DNA of 35,052 bases from positions 1 to 35,052 of the IMG/VR virus record IMGVR_UViG_3300010883_000173. One strand, 5' to 3'. The translations under genes and the position numbers were made by a program. Shown here piece after piece: positions 9,069-19,222 of the stretch (the first letter of the stretch is position 1; every line of letters starts with the position of its first letter). Origin of the DNA: a virus. Below the pieces are notes generated by a model. That model had not been told where the DNA came from. It did not search any database and saw nothing but the letters and a program-made list of their open reading frames with translations.

Positions 9069-11420
9069 TTGGCACCTCAAGAGGTCACATTAGCGGCAGG
9101 GGACATTGATAGATTAGCTTCTGCAATTGCAACCCAAGTTGGACAAGAACTACGATCAGCATATGCACCTGGTGGTAGATCAAACGCTGGGACGCCTAGA
9201 ACCCGACCTCCGTACACAGGTGCTCCGCCTTCTGCTAGAACATCTCCAGGAACAACTAGCCAAGTGGTAGGTGCTGAACGTACTTTGCTAACGAAAATTG
9301 GTTCAGCTACTTTTGATACAGCTGAAGCTGCAATGGATTCTTACGATTCCTTTGTAAAGTATGCTAACTCAAGAAATGCTAATGCATTAGAAAATATTCT
9401 CGATAGATATGGCGGCAATCTCACAAGAGCGTATATCACAGGAAGAACACAATTAGATAACGTAGTCGAAGGTCTTGCAAAGTCACAGATTAGAATATTT
9501 AAAGATTCGTACCGCGTATTTACAAAATCAGACGTAAAAGGTTATTACAAAGACATAGAGACAATGCAGCAAGACATGTACTTTTTACAGGACCAGCTTG
9601 CTTCAAGAACATATAATGCTGCTGCTGAAATGACAGAAGGCGTCATGGAAAAATCAATCCTGTTTAAACAAACAATGGGTTACACAGGTACAGAAGTAGC
9701 AGATATGCTTCGAAGGGGCTACATTGAATCTGGAGAGACGTCTGATAAGATACTCCAGAATATAGCAGTTCATGCTTCAGAGATACACAAGGCAACAGGC
9801 ATTCCATTAAAAGCTCTTGCGCACGGCATTAAAGATGTGATGTCAGATATGGATACATTCACAAAGATGGGCGAAGCAGGTGCGAGCAGAATGACAGCAT
9901 CGTTAATGCAGATGGGTGTATCGCTCAGCGGTTTTGAAGGGATGCTCTCACCGTTTAGAGACTTTGAGACAGCGGCATCTAAAATGGGAGACTTGTCATC
10001 AATGTTTGGTATCCAACTTGATACAATGGAAATGATGTATCTTGCAAACGAAGATGAGGAAACATTTCTTCATAGAATGCGAGAAGAGCTGTTAATGCAA
10101 GGCGTAGATGTTGAGAATATGACAGGTGCAAGACAAAGAACACTGGCAAAAACTTTGGGATTGCAAGTTGGTGAAATGAGAACTTTCCTAATGACAGGTG
10201 AAAGAATTACATCACAGTCAGAGCTTCAGTCTGCAAGCCAAACAGCAGCAGCAAAAGATCAAGCAGACGCATTTAATATTATTAAGCAACAAAAAATACC
10301 TGAACTTTTTGATACAATGACAACAAAAAATCGAATAATGGGAGCAGAGATGTCAAAAAATGCTCGTCATGTTCTGCGATTAAAAGAGGGACTAATTGGT
10401 GTCAATAAAGAAATGGGTAAATTCTTAAATTCAGACGAAATGAAGAGAGTTCGAGCAGAAAATTCAGCTGCTATGAAAATAATAGGCGAAGCACCCGAAG
10501 TATTAGTAAAAGCAATGAAGAACCTTCCAAAAGTTTCGCTTTTACCCGATGCCAAAGAAATCAAAAAAGCAGCAGATGAAACTGCAAAACTCATCGCGCC
10601 CGGCGTTGAGTCAACAATCGCCGCTTTTGGCAAAAGCGGCGAGGATAGTGGAAAAGCCTTCGAAGAGAACTTCGCCAAGTCCGCGGTTGGGCAAGGCAGC
10701 TCCCTCTTCTCCGAGTCGCCTATTGCATTATACACAGAAGATATCAAGCCTGGAATTGAATCCATGATTAAAGACATGGAGAAGCAAGGGCAGATAGCAG
10801 GTAAAAAGTTTGCTAATGGTGTAACTAAAGGATTTAAGGGCGGGTATACAGCTATAAAGAATCCGTTCAAAAAATTACCTACTTTTGCTAAAAACGCCGG
10901 AGTCCAGTCTGTAAACAACTATATGGAAGCACTTTCAAAATTAGATGCTGAGGCGATACAAAAGGTCTTAGGTCCAGATTTAATGAATAAAATTAAGTTA
11001 GATTTTGAAGCAAAGGCCGGCATAATTGTAGACAACATTGCATTATCCCCTGATTCAACTTTTAAGATGGACGGAGGAAAAATCGAATTGTCAGATATGA
11101 CAGCAGTTGCAGATAATTTAAAAATTATATCATCTAGACTAGTAACAGCAATGCCTGCAGTTCCTGGCACCGAGGCAGAAAATACAGAGATACAAAGACT
11201 CATTAGCGCTAGCGAAAAACAAACCGCAGATACGCTCGCAGAAGAGATTGCCGCAGCTGTAGTAGAAGGATTTAAAAGCTTAGGTAGTATAGGTTACGAA
11301 GGTGATATAACACTATCAATTAATGGTGACACCGTCTTAGAAGCAATACCTAAAGTAAAATTAACTAAAATAGTAATGGAAACTCCCGTAAAAGGCAAAG
11401 TCATTGCAAGCGTATTATGA
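9069..11420 (+). CDS. Tail tape measure protein
   Basis: A 783-residue, mostly helical protein. The start is TTG: TAGGAG at 9057-9062 is spaced six nt from it and no ATG lies nearby in frame. The N-terminus (VTLAAGDIDRLASAIATQVGQELRSA) is followed by a Pro/Thr/Ser-rich linker and then long helices with many Met and Glu. GVSLSGFEGMLSPFRDFETAASKMGDLSSMFG lies near residues 285-316. The C-terminal part ends in short beta strands. Length, composition and position after tube and chaperone genes support a tape measure that sets tail length (T4 gp29 is 590 aa). Residues about 510-560 are coded by an unusually GC-rich patch with a perfect hairpin. No lytic domain is visible. Confidence 0.75.
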   Translation: MAPQEVTLAAGDIDRLASAIATQVGQELRSAYAPGGRSNAGTPRTRPPYTGAPPSARTSPGTTSQVVGAERTLLTKIGSATFDTAEAAMDSYDSFVKYANSRNANALENILDRYGGNLTRAYITGRTQLDNVVEGLAKSQIRIFKDSYRVFTKSDVKGYYKDIETMQQDMYFLQDQLASRTYNAAAEMTEGVMEKSILFKQTMGYTGTEVADMLRRGYIESGETSDKILQNIAVHASEIHKATGIPLKALAHGIKDVMSDMDTFTKMGEAGASRMTASLMQMGVSLSGFEGMLSPFRDFETAASKMGDLSSMFGIQLDTMEMMYLANEDEETFLHRMREELLMQGVDVENMTGARQRTLAKTLGLQVGEMRTFLMTGERITSQSELQSASQTAAAKDQADAFNIIKQQKIPELFDTMTTKNRIMGAEMSKNARHVLRLKEGLIGVNKEMGKFLNSDEMKRVRAENSAAMKIIGEAPEVLVKAMKNLPKVSLLPDAKEIKKAADETAKLIAPGVESTIAAFGKSGEDSGKAFEENFAKSAVGQGSSLFSESPIALYTEDIKPGIESMIKDMEKQGQIAGKKFANGVTKGFKGGYTAIKNPFKKLPTFAKNAGVQSVNNYMEALSKLDAEAIQKVLGPDLMNKIKLDFEAKAGIIVDNIALSPDSTFKMDGGKIELSDMTAVADNLKIISSRLVTAMPAVPGTEAENTEIQRLISASEKQTADTLAEEIAAAVVEGFKSLGSIGYEGDITLSINGDTVLEAIPKVKLTKIVMETPVKGKVIASVL
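10620..10640 (+). repeat. Perfect 9-bp hairpin inside the tape measure gene
   Basis: GCCGCTTTT pairs perfectly with AAAAGCGGC around a GGC loop. No T-run follows, so it is not a classical terminator. It lies within a local GC-rich patch (about 10590-10735). Confidence 0.6.
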
Positions 11421-11441
11421 TAAACAATCAAGTGAGGTAAA

Positions 11442-11768
11442 ATGAGCAATCAAGATGTTAAAAATTCAAGAAATTTAAAAAGTCTAATTGACCCGGATTC
11501 AATCTATGATAAAGTTTTCGATCTAAAGAAAAAGATGGAAGAGAACTTAAACGAAGAAGACGCAAAATTGGCTAACGAATATTTTAATGAAATAACAAAA
11601 GGGCTTGCGCCCACAATTAAGAGAATGAATGAAGTGTTATCAAACGAAGGATCCAGATTGATCTTAATTGATACCATCAAACAAGCTATGAAGGATGAAC
11701 AATGGCTAGAGAAACTCTCTCAAACTTCTTACAAGGCCGCATTGGGGTCGGAGCCGGAAACCAAATAA
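11442..11768 (+). CDS. Small helical tail-module protein of unknown function
   Basis: A 108-residue charged, helical protein with no family I recognise. The N-terminal half has a coiled-coil-like stretch (IYDKVFDLKKKMEENLNEEDAKLANEYFNEI), and there is no signal peptide or membrane segment. GAGG lies just before its ATG, and it begins 21 nt after the tape measure stop. Its last 67 nt overlap the start of the next, much larger gene in another frame, which suggests translational coupling. Small acidic helical proteins in this place may be baseplate assembly factors; that is only inference. Confidence 0.65.
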   Translation: MSNQDVKNSRNLKSLIDPDSIYDKVFDLKKKMEENLNEEDAKLANEYFNEITKGLAPTIKRMNEVLSNEGSRLILIDTIKQAMKDEQWLEKLSQTSYKAALGSEPETK

Positions 11769-14700
11769 CGATAACTGTCGATAAGACAGGAGGCGAAGTA
11801 AACGTACCGGGCGGCGCCCCGCAAGGTGACGGACTGGGTGTGGAACCAAGTACAGGTGAACCACTTCTAGGATTGTCAGACGGCCAACCAACAGGTTTAC
11901 TTGGCGCATATCTAAGTTATATTGTTGAAAACTCATCTAATATTCAAAAGTTTGAAGAGGGAAATGTTGAAACAATCTCAGCTACCAGAGGGACAAATCT
12001 TAAAAAAGCTGATGATCATGTCAAACCTTTAATATTAGGCACATTTACTCGGCCATCAAATCACTGCCCATGGGCTTCAACATGGTTTCAAGAGCTTGAC
12101 AAACTAAGCAACAGTCTTTATTTTGATGCAGGATCAGCCAGTCCAGGCACAGGGCTATCTAAAATTATAGATAAGGTAGGGGGTACTGCACCTGCATTTG
12201 ACTCGTCTATTGGTGAACTGCCCTCAAGACCCGCGCATGATTTGCTTAAGCGTGTTAATGAGGAACATATAGGTGACGCCGCACAAGACTATGTTGTTGA
12301 AGCATCAACACGCGCACTAAGGTACAATAATAGATTCTCAGACGCACTTGATGAAGGGTTTACAGCGACATCAACAACGATGCCAAGACAAGCAGGAAAG
12401 AAAAATCTATCAGTCCAAACTAAGATGGGTAATTATGAAAATGATTACTATCACACTAGTATTAAAAAGCTAAGTAATGTTGCAGCAACATTAATGCTAA
12501 GATCTACTGGTTATTCACTAGCTAATACCCCGGGCGATGATAGCGATGCAGCTGCTAATGTTTCTGCAATTATTGAAAGTATTGAAGCGGGAGACTTTAC
12601 TACAAGAGTCCAGGGTGGGCCCAATCCATCAATTTTAAAAACAAACATTAAATCGCTACAAGCAAGACACGCGCATGGAGCCCCGAGCATTGGAGGTTTT
12701 GCAGCAAAGGATGGAGGCCGCTCAATACCTGTTGTAACCGGTTCATTAAATGCTGAATCTTTTGGAACAACTTATAATCCTTATCTTACATTCACAGGAA
12801 GGGGTCACAAAGCACACAAGATAAAAGCAGCATTGAGCATCTTAGCGTTGTATGATTTTATAACTAGCGTATTTACAAGTATTTCTTTTGAACTCCAACA
12901 AGATGATTTAGATGTTTATAATGCTTTGATGGGTGACGTTGTTGCATTTTCAAATAAAGGGTCAGTAGGTACACTTGAAAAAGGAAAGTCAAGAAGAATG
13001 ACTAACTTAGTTGCCAACTCATGGTTCAAGTTGCAAGTTCTTACGCCATTAGAAGTAGATTACTCACAGGCTTTACTGCAGGGTCTTGTAGTTCTTTTTG
13101 GATCAGAAATCCCAGGACCTCTTTCACAAGACGTACTAAATGAATCAGTAAATGCAGCAGGAATAGGTCACAAGCACAGATACAGTGATTCACCTGGATA
13201 TTGGAGCGCCGTATGTGACTCAGTCATCAGAGAAACAAACTCATTTCTAAAAAAGCTTGCGCTCCTAGATGAAACAGACTATGATTCTACTTATGAAACA
13301 ATTGTTGAGATTGTAAGGGTTTTCAATGCTGACAACAGACTCATGAAGTTTATGAATGTTGTTGCTATGATAGGCGAGAAATCCATACTGGATTCTAATA
13401 ATCTTTATCCCGCCGGAGTAAATCTTGAAAGAAATTCAAAACCAAGAGGCCCAGATGCGTTAAATGCATTACCTGCAAACAGGGTAGGTAAAAGTAGAAT
13501 TGGCAATAATAGGTCAGGTGATGAAAAGACAGGAAGTGGTTTTAAGTCTGGGGTATTAGGGGAAGCTTCGATTGCATGGTCTTCTACGTCAACACCTTCA
13601 ATGTACTTGTTACCAGTTAATATAATAAGAGCCGCCAACAGGCTCAACAACTCGTTCTCAGGAGAAAATCCAGCTGCCGGAATGCTTGGAAGCCAGATGG
13701 TTAGAAATACTTATACTGGGCTAGACGTAGATGGAACATCAAATCGAATTCCTGAACGTGTTGTCAAGATAGTCGAAGATAGACTAGACTCAGAATACGT
13801 ACCTTTCTATTTTCACGACTTAAGAACAAACGAAATTATATCATTTCATGCATTTTTATCCAGCCTTGAGGATGATATAACACCGAATTATAACAAGGTA
13901 TCCGGCTATGGCAGAATGGATCCTGTTCTGCAATATGAGAACACAACAAGATCGCTTTCAGTAAGTTTTACAGTTTATGCAACAAAGAAAGAAGACTTTG
14001 ATGAGATGTGGTTCAAGATTAATAAGCTTGTCACCATGCTATATCCACAGTGGTCACAAGGAACACTTTTACACTCAGGTGACGCTGGAGATATCGAGTT
14101 GTGGTCTGGTGGACCTGTTATCGGAAGAGAAGGTGCAGATTTTTATCAGCCATTCAGCCAGGTAATTGGTGCTTCTCCAATAATTAGACTTCGCATTGGT
14201 GATGTCATTAAGTCAAACTATTCGAGATTTAACTTATCAAGACTTTTTGGAATAGGCGACCCAGAGGTAAAAGCTCGGCCGACCGGCGATGGTGTTTCGA
14301 ATGTCATACACGCAATCAAACCTCTTCAGGATATAATGAATGCCACCAGAGATATCCTTACTATGGTACTAGTCGCTGTTTATGGAAGCTATCATGGCTT
14401 AGTTGAGTTAGCTGCAAGATTCATCCCAGGAATCAGCTATCCGTCGGCCCAGATCGCACTCAACGGTTTGGCAGATATTAGTAGCGAAAGTCTTGCTAGC
14501 ATCATGGTGAATGGATTCACTACGACCAAAGCCAATGCACAGATTTTGAACTTGCTACAAGATCCAGAATCGTTTCCAGGAGCTGAAGGCCCACCAGGAA
14601 GCCACAGAGAATTCAATGTTTTTCATTTGGCACCAAATATGGTTGATGGATACTTTTGCGAAGATACCGGCCAAACTATATATACAACAAGAAGAATGTG

Positions 14701-15430
14701 GGTGAAACCCAGGGTCTCGGGAGACGAAATTGTGAGTGATCTATCCCGCGGCGGAGAAACTATGTATAGAGTAAAGGTCGAAGATCCTGCAGCAGGGGAA
14801 TTCGATGGATTAGTGCTTCTTGCAAAACACAGAGATATTCAGTCGCGACCTGACAGGCTTTTTAATGCAACGCAGTTTGGGCAGCTCATGATGGCCGCGG
14901 GGCTCGATCAAATCGCCGGCCTGGAAACTATGCTTTCAGCAGACATATACGAAGGGTCAGCCCACCCGGGCGGAAATTCAGTAGCAAATGCATTACACTC
15001 AGTCATTATGTCATTTATTGAAAATCCTGAAAGTCACTTCATGAGACCGGAAATAAATCCATTTGTTAAAAGTTTTCATGCAACAAGAGGCCGCGGCCTA
15101 GCAGGTGTAATGACAGGTATAAACTTTAAGTGGCTGGATAAAGACATACCTTGGGAAACTGATTATAATGCGAGAGCACCGATAGGTTGCGAGATTTCAT
15201 TTGGATTCGACGTAGTTCACGATATTCCCCCTGGACTCGATCACAGTGGTTACAATAGAGCACCACTCTATAATGTTGGTTCAATTATGAGATCAATTTC
15301 AGGAGACGTTTATAGTGAAATTAACTCAACTTCTGAACTATTATTTAGAAGAGGCGGCGGTCTAGGCGCTTCAGGTCTGGAAGACTTTATTAGATCTACA
15401 GGAACACCGAGAGGTAAAGGTAAAGTATAA
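11702..15430 (+). CDS. Large virion protein, probably baseplate (1242 aa)
   Basis: The ATG at 11702 has AAGGA nine nt upstream and lies 67 nt inside the previous gene; no other in-frame start is close. The N-terminus is glycine-rich (GRIGVGAGNQITITVDKTGGEVNVPGG) and resembles a flexible arm. Around residues 690-860 is a compact domain: RLDSEYVPFYFHDLRTNEII, then YGRMDPVLQYENTTRSLSVSFTVYA, then MWFKINKLVTMLYPQW, then SPIIRLRIGD. This pattern is common in tail-tube-end and baseplate proteins that cap the tube or carry a LysM partner. A LysM-type small protein follows with a 1-nt overlap (TAATG), which supports a joint baseplate role. No enzymatic motif is visible. The exact T4 counterpart (gp48 or gp54, for example) cannot be fixed from reading alone. 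Confidence 0.6.
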   Translation: MARETLSNFLQGRIGVGAGNQITITVDKTGGEVNVPGGAPQGDGLGVEPSTGEPLLGLSDGQPTGLLGAYLSYIVENSSNIQKFEEGNVETISATRGTNLKKADDHVKPLILGTFTRPSNHCPWASTWFQELDKLSNSLYFDAGSASPGTGLSKIIDKVGGTAPAFDSSIGELPSRPAHDLLKRVNEEHIGDAAQDYVVEASTRALRYNNRFSDALDEGFTATSTTMPRQAGKKNLSVQTKMGNYENDYYHTSIKKLSNVAATLMLRSTGYSLANTPGDDSDAAANVSAIIESIEAGDFTTRVQGGPNPSILKTNIKSLQARHAHGAPSIGGFAAKDGGRSIPVVTGSLNAESFGTTYNPYLTFTGRGHKAHKIKAALSILALYDFITSVFTSISFELQQDDLDVYNALMGDVVAFSNKGSVGTLEKGKSRRMTNLVANSWFKLQVLTPLEVDYSQALLQGLVVLFGSEIPGPLSQDVLNESVNAAGIGHKHRYSDSPGYWSAVCDSVIRETNSFLKKLALLDETDYDSTYETIVEIVRVFNADNRLMKFMNVVAMIGEKSILDSNNLYPAGVNLERNSKPRGPDALNALPANRVGKSRIGNNRSGDEKTGSGFKSGVLGEASIAWSSTSTPSMYLLPVNIIRAANRLNNSFSGENPAAGMLGSQMVRNTYTGLDVDGTSNRIPERVVKIVEDRLDSEYVPFYFHDLRTNEIISFHAFLSSLEDDITPNYNKVSGYGRMDPVLQYENTTRSLSVSFTVYATKKEDFDEMWFKINKLVTMLYPQWSQGTLLHSGDAGDIELWSGGPVIGREGADFYQPFSQVIGASPIIRLRIGDVIKSNYSRFNLSRLFGIGDPEVKARPTGDGVSNVIHAIKPLQDIMNATRDILTMVLVAVYGSYHGLVELAARFIPGISYPSAQIALNGLADISSESLASIMVNGFTTTKANAQILNLLQDPESFPGAEGPPGSHREFNVFHLAPNMVDGYFCEDTGQTIYTTRRMWVKPRVSGDEIVSDLSRGGETMYRVKVEDPAAGEFDGLVLLAKHRDIQSRPDRLFNATQFGQLMMAAGLDQIAGLETMLSADIYEGSAHPGGNSVANALHSVIMSFIENPESHFMRPEINPFVKSFHATRGRGLAGVMTGINFKWLDKDIPWETDYNARAPIGCEISFGFDVVHDIPPGLDHSGYNRAPLYNVGSIMRSISGDVYSEINSTSELLFRRGGGLGASGLEDFIRSTGTPRGKGKV

Positions 15431-15720
15431 TGTCAATATCAAGATATGCATTTGCAAAAAAAAGAAAAGGTATGGTAGGTCCCAGTAAAGCAAGCTTTGT
15501 TATAAAAAGAGCTATAGTTTCTGGAAACCTTAAGTTTACAATACAAATTATAAAACAAGGGCAGAGATTAGATCATATAGCAGCTGGAGCATACGGTGAT
15601 GGTTCTCTTTGGTGGGTAATAGCAGCAGCCAGCGGTATAGGGTGGGGTTTACAAGTACCACCAGGCGTAGTTGTTAAAATCCCTACAGATCTATCTCAAA
15701 CATTGGCGCTTCTAGCATGA
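15430..15720 (+). CDS. LysM-domain baseplate protein (gp53-like)
   Basis: A 96-residue protein with a basic N-terminus and one LysM-like fold. FTIQIIKQGQRLDHIAAGAYGDGSLWWVIAAASG contains the usual order: a 'runs on a clock' strand, helix IAAGAYGDG, then LWWVIAAAS. The final strand is VPPGVVVKIP. T4 gp53 and P2 gpX are small baseplate proteins with the same module (T4: YGDAELWWTVLL). The role is to join the wedge or hub to the tube rather than to bind peptidoglycan. It overlaps the upstream stop by 1 nt (TAATG) and the next start by 4 nt (ATGA), so it is translationally coupled to both large baseplate proteins. Confidence 0.72.
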   Translation: MSISRYAFAKKRKGMVGPSKASFVIKRAIVSGNLKFTIQIIKQGQRLDHIAAGAYGDGSLWWVIAAASGIGWGLQVPPGVVVKIPTDLSQTLALLA

Positions 15721-18700
15721 GCAATCCTAGCTATAAAAATTATAACGTTGCTTATAAGTTTTTTCTTGAAGCAGTCGATGAATTTGAAAATTTCATCCCA
15801 GGCCTTGATGGTTCATATGATACCGCCGGCGCACTTCCGTATGGAGCCATTTCGAGACTGCTCGACGTCCTTGGCACAAAACGAGAAGATATCTCAGAGC
15901 AAACAAAGAAAAGCAAAAATAGACAGCAACGAAAGAAAATACCAAGACAGCTTTTAGATCGAACAACAGGAATGCATTTTATGCATGACTTCAAGACCAT
16001 CATCGACAATGGTATTGAAGACGGCAGTGACCATGTTATGAGACATCTTTTATCTATTTGTCACGCCGGCGAATCATTTGCGTCTATGATTAATCAGGAC
16101 GATACAACACTCCCCACGACTGTTCATTTCGCGTCGACACCAGCAGGTAGCGCAGCACAAATGACAAATGTGGTGTCATCTGCTGATCACAATTCTATGA
16201 AAAGATCATCTCATGTAATATCAGCCTCACTAAGCGACGGCGCAAACGATGCTCAAAAAGAAACAGGTGGCGACAGAGAAGGAGAATATAAAGTTGACTG
16301 GTCGAATTTATCTACATCGAAACCACAAACAGCCGGAACATATCAGCCCGCGTCACACCTAAATACAAACATATCAAGCCCTTCCAGATTTGAAGCGCCT
16401 AGCTTGGGAGCGCTTGTTATTAAAGACGCAGCTATGAATTTTTCTGGAAGACAGTCATCACACTTGCCTATTTTTTTTAGTGCAGTCTCGCCGCTTGAAA
16501 TGTCAAGGTGTACTGCATATCTCGACTTTAGAATTGTCACTATTGACCCTAGGGATAAATCATCGCACTTAAACAATGTAAGCTTTTTAGGCTTTGAAAA
16601 TGCCGCAGGCTACGACATGTTTGCGAATAATTCTGTATCAGGTGAAGCTGTTGTGCCTCCTGATATAGCTATGGCTGACACAAGCAAGACGTTTATGGAT
16701 CTTTTTACAGCACCTCAGACAATGGTAAATCCTAATCAAAATCAACGCGGCATTGACGATTGGGTATTCGATCTTTTTGATCCAGAACGGGCTTCTAACA
16801 GAGCAAACACAATGGGTTTTAACAAGGTAGTAGACCCGTTCTTGCCCTTTATGACAATTCACTCAGCAGAAGTTAATATCGTTGGCAAAGGTCAAGCACT
16901 TCTTTCAACAAAAACTGCGACTATAAAATTGACTTTACACGACAAGTCAAGAATAGCTATGCTTTCACCGCTCTTGAGTCAGGACGCTTTTGGCTTTACA
17001 AAGTTGTATCTTGAGTTTGGTTGGTCACACCCAGACGCAACAATATCAAGTAATAATACAATTGGCAGATACTTGAATGGTCTTAGGGACGTAAGTTTGT
17101 ATACTTTAAAAAATGCAAGCTACAATTTTGGAGCAAATAATTCTGTAGACATTGTTCTAGAGCTTGCAAGTACAGGCATCGCCCAAATTAAGTCTGTTCA
17201 TGCTGGAGGCGGAACTCACACGTCAGTCAGATTGTATCAAGGATTGATACAAAAATGTTTAGCTTCTATTAGAAAATCAATCGGAACAGATGCGTATCAT
17301 GGAACTAAAGATATTAGAAATAAAGTTGTGCTTGCAAGTTCAAATTTTTCAAGCTTAAATCAAATGGTGCCTTTTAAGCAACTAGCTGGGCTACAAGATA
17401 AATTTATTACGGCCACTTCAGACGGGGTCCTCACCATCGCTGAAGCTAAGTTGCTGACCGAAAAATTGATTTTTACACTTACGGGCAATTCTATCGCTCT
17501 GGCTGGCACTACAGAAGCCCAGTATGAAAAATATTTAGATAGTATAAATGCTGCGCTTACAGGGAATACTGCCAAAGCAGGCGATTTAGTTTTTGCAAAA
17601 CTTGAAGCATGTAACAAGACACTTGACCCATTTCAAACTGCTTGCGTAACAAGCTGCGATGTCACAGATGCAGTAGCTTTCGGCACCGGCATGGGCACGC
17701 CACCCACTGTACCACCCATGATTGGATTTAATGGAACTAGACCACTGCACTATACTGAGGTAAATGACACTGATCCACATGTTTCGCTTGGAAAATTAAT
17801 TTCTCAGTTTATTGGTCACCCAATGGCAACATCCGGCCTCTATGATGAAGTTCAGCTAATATTTTATCCAGTCAATAATCACGCTGGCGCTGCAAGAAAG
17901 CATACAACAGCAAGCCTACCAATTCCATTCAATAGAGTTCAGGATAAAATGAGAAAATCCCTAGGCGCAACAAAAAGAGGAGGTCTTAGTAATACACTGA
18001 GCGTGCAGGGCGCATTTAATATTTTTGATGGTATTGTGAGTGATAGAACACTTCCTGCTTACGGCACTTTTTCTCCAGGGGGCTCACATTCAATATATAA
18101 GGATTTTGTAAAATTAGATGCCGCAGTCCAGATCACAAACGCTTATACCGGCCTGGGAACTTCAACGTATAAAGACAAAACCAACGCAGAAATCCAAACG
18201 ATCTTAGATCAAAATAGAGGTCTAGACTCAACAGCGCTAGACGAACTTGCAGTTTCCGCTTGGAAAAAAACACTCTTAAAAAATACAACATCAGAAATTG
18301 AGAAGCTACTGAAGAAAATATATGGCAAACCAGGCGGTACATCGGGAGACGGCTATAGAGGCTTTTCATCAATAGACAGATTTGTACCAGTGAATCTTAA
18401 TATTTATTTCGAGACAGCACCCGCAATAACACCTTCAACTGATGATAATCCTACTGTTGGTGATATTGCACTAGCAGCTTTGGGAGCAGCCGGCTACACC
18501 AGCGGATTTCGCGAAAAAATTCTAAACTCTGGTCTGGAAAGAGAAAAGTCAATTCTTAGAATACATGTCTATGACGAAGCTACAACTTCACATCCAGATC
18601 TGGCCACGTGGGCATTAAGAACAGCTGATGACAGCGCTGTAGCAGGAACAGACAGCGGCCCAACAGGCTCCGGTGAGGAATTTATAAACGTACTAAAAGG

Positions 18701-19154
18701 AAAATCTTTTTCTTACTGGAAAACAGCGTTAAGAACATTTTATCCAAGCATAATTCACGGAACGTCTACAGGTACAGTTATTGGTGTCTCGATATCTTCT
18801 AAAACAGGCCAGGACCTGGGAAATGTCGCCATGATCGATGCTTATGAACAAATTCATGGATTAGGAAAGCATGGAAATCAACCTGACTTCGATGAGACTA
18901 TATTATTTCCTTCTGTACTAACTTTAGAAACAATGGGAAATCCAACAATTTCAAGAGGCTCGCATCTCTTTATAGACTTTGGTACTAATACGTCACTTGA
19001 CAATATTTACGTTGTAAATTCTGTGCACCACTCAATTGGAGCAGGCCAATTTATAACTACATGCCAGCTTGTAGCGCCCAATCAAGGCGCTGTTAGATCA
19101 TTCAAAGGTCAAGCAATATCTAAGATAACCGCTATACTGAATTTAGTCACATAG
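15717..19154 (+). CDS. Large baseplate hub-like protein (1145 aa)
   Basis: This very long protein starts at ATGA, overlapping the LysM gene. Near residues 380-470 it reads IHSAEVNIVGKGQALLSTKTATIKLTLHD, followed by LYLEFGWSHP and then a beta segment. The last 80 residues (GNPTISRGSHLFIDFG, then NIYVVNSVHHSIGAGQFITTCQLV) have the form of the closing barrel of hub proteins in the gp27/gpD group. Those trimeric proteins connect the tube to the spike. The stretch between is unrecognised and has low-complexity Thr/Gly/Ser content, and no lysozyme or spike repeats are visible. The hub assignment rests on the C-terminal pattern and on being last in the baseplate operon. A different virion role is possible. 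Confidence 0.52.
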   Translation: MSNPSYKNYNVAYKFFLEAVDEFENFIPGLDGSYDTAGALPYGAISRLLDVLGTKREDISEQTKKSKNRQQRKKIPRQLLDRTTGMHFMHDFKTIIDNGIEDGSDHVMRHLLSICHAGESFASMINQDDTTLPTTVHFASTPAGSAAQMTNVVSSADHNSMKRSSHVISASLSDGANDAQKETGGDREGEYKVDWSNLSTSKPQTAGTYQPASHLNTNISSPSRFEAPSLGALVIKDAAMNFSGRQSSHLPIFFSAVSPLEMSRCTAYLDFRIVTIDPRDKSSHLNNVSFLGFENAAGYDMFANNSVSGEAVVPPDIAMADTSKTFMDLFTAPQTMVNPNQNQRGIDDWVFDLFDPERASNRANTMGFNKVVDPFLPFMTIHSAEVNIVGKGQALLSTKTATIKLTLHDKSRIAMLSPLLSQDAFGFTKLYLEFGWSHPDATISSNNTIGRYLNGLRDVSLYTLKNASYNFGANNSVDIVLELASTGIAQIKSVHAGGGTHTSVRLYQGLIQKCLASIRKSIGTDAYHGTKDIRNKVVLASSNFSSLNQMVPFKQLAGLQDKFITATSDGVLTIAEAKLLTEKLIFTLTGNSIALAGTTEAQYEKYLDSINAALTGNTAKAGDLVFAKLEACNKTLDPFQTACVTSCDVTDAVAFGTGMGTPPTVPPMIGFNGTRPLHYTEVNDTDPHVSLGKLISQFIGHPMATSGLYDEVQLIFYPVNNHAGAARKHTTASLPIPFNRVQDKMRKSLGATKRGGLSNTLSVQGAFNIFDGIVSDRTLPAYGTFSPGGSHSIYKDFVKLDAAVQITNAYTGLGTSTYKDKTNAEIQTILDQNRGLDSTALDELAVSAWKKTLLKNTTSEIEKLLKKIYGKPGGTSGDGYRGFSSIDRFVPVNLNIYFETAPAITPSTDDNPTVGDIALAALGAAGYTSGFREKILNSGLEREKSILRIHVYDEATTSHPDLATWALRTADDSAVAGTDSGPTGSGEEFINVLKGKSFSYWKTALRTFYPSIIHGTSTGTVIGVSISSKTGQDLGNVAMIDAYEQIHGLGKHGNQPDFDETILFPSVLTLETMGNPTISRGSHLFIDFGTNTSLDNIYVVNSVHHSIGAGQFITTCQLVAPNQGAVRSFKGQAISKITAILNLVT

Positions 19155-19222
19155 ACCTCGTCGGACCCGCCCCAAACATTATTTTCTATGTAAAAAATAA
19201 GATTTTAGATAACAATTGTTTT

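Noticed and set aside
10367-10918. A 183-codon minus-strand ORF opposite the tape measure gene.
   Set aside because: It is a shadow of the real gene: no ribosome site, no recognisable domain, and low-complexity hydrophobic sequence from complementary codons.
19155-19222. The gap after the hub gene as a possible tRNA or terminator.
   Set aside because: There is no cloverleaf, no stable hairpin with a T-run, and the gap is too short for a tRNA with flanks.
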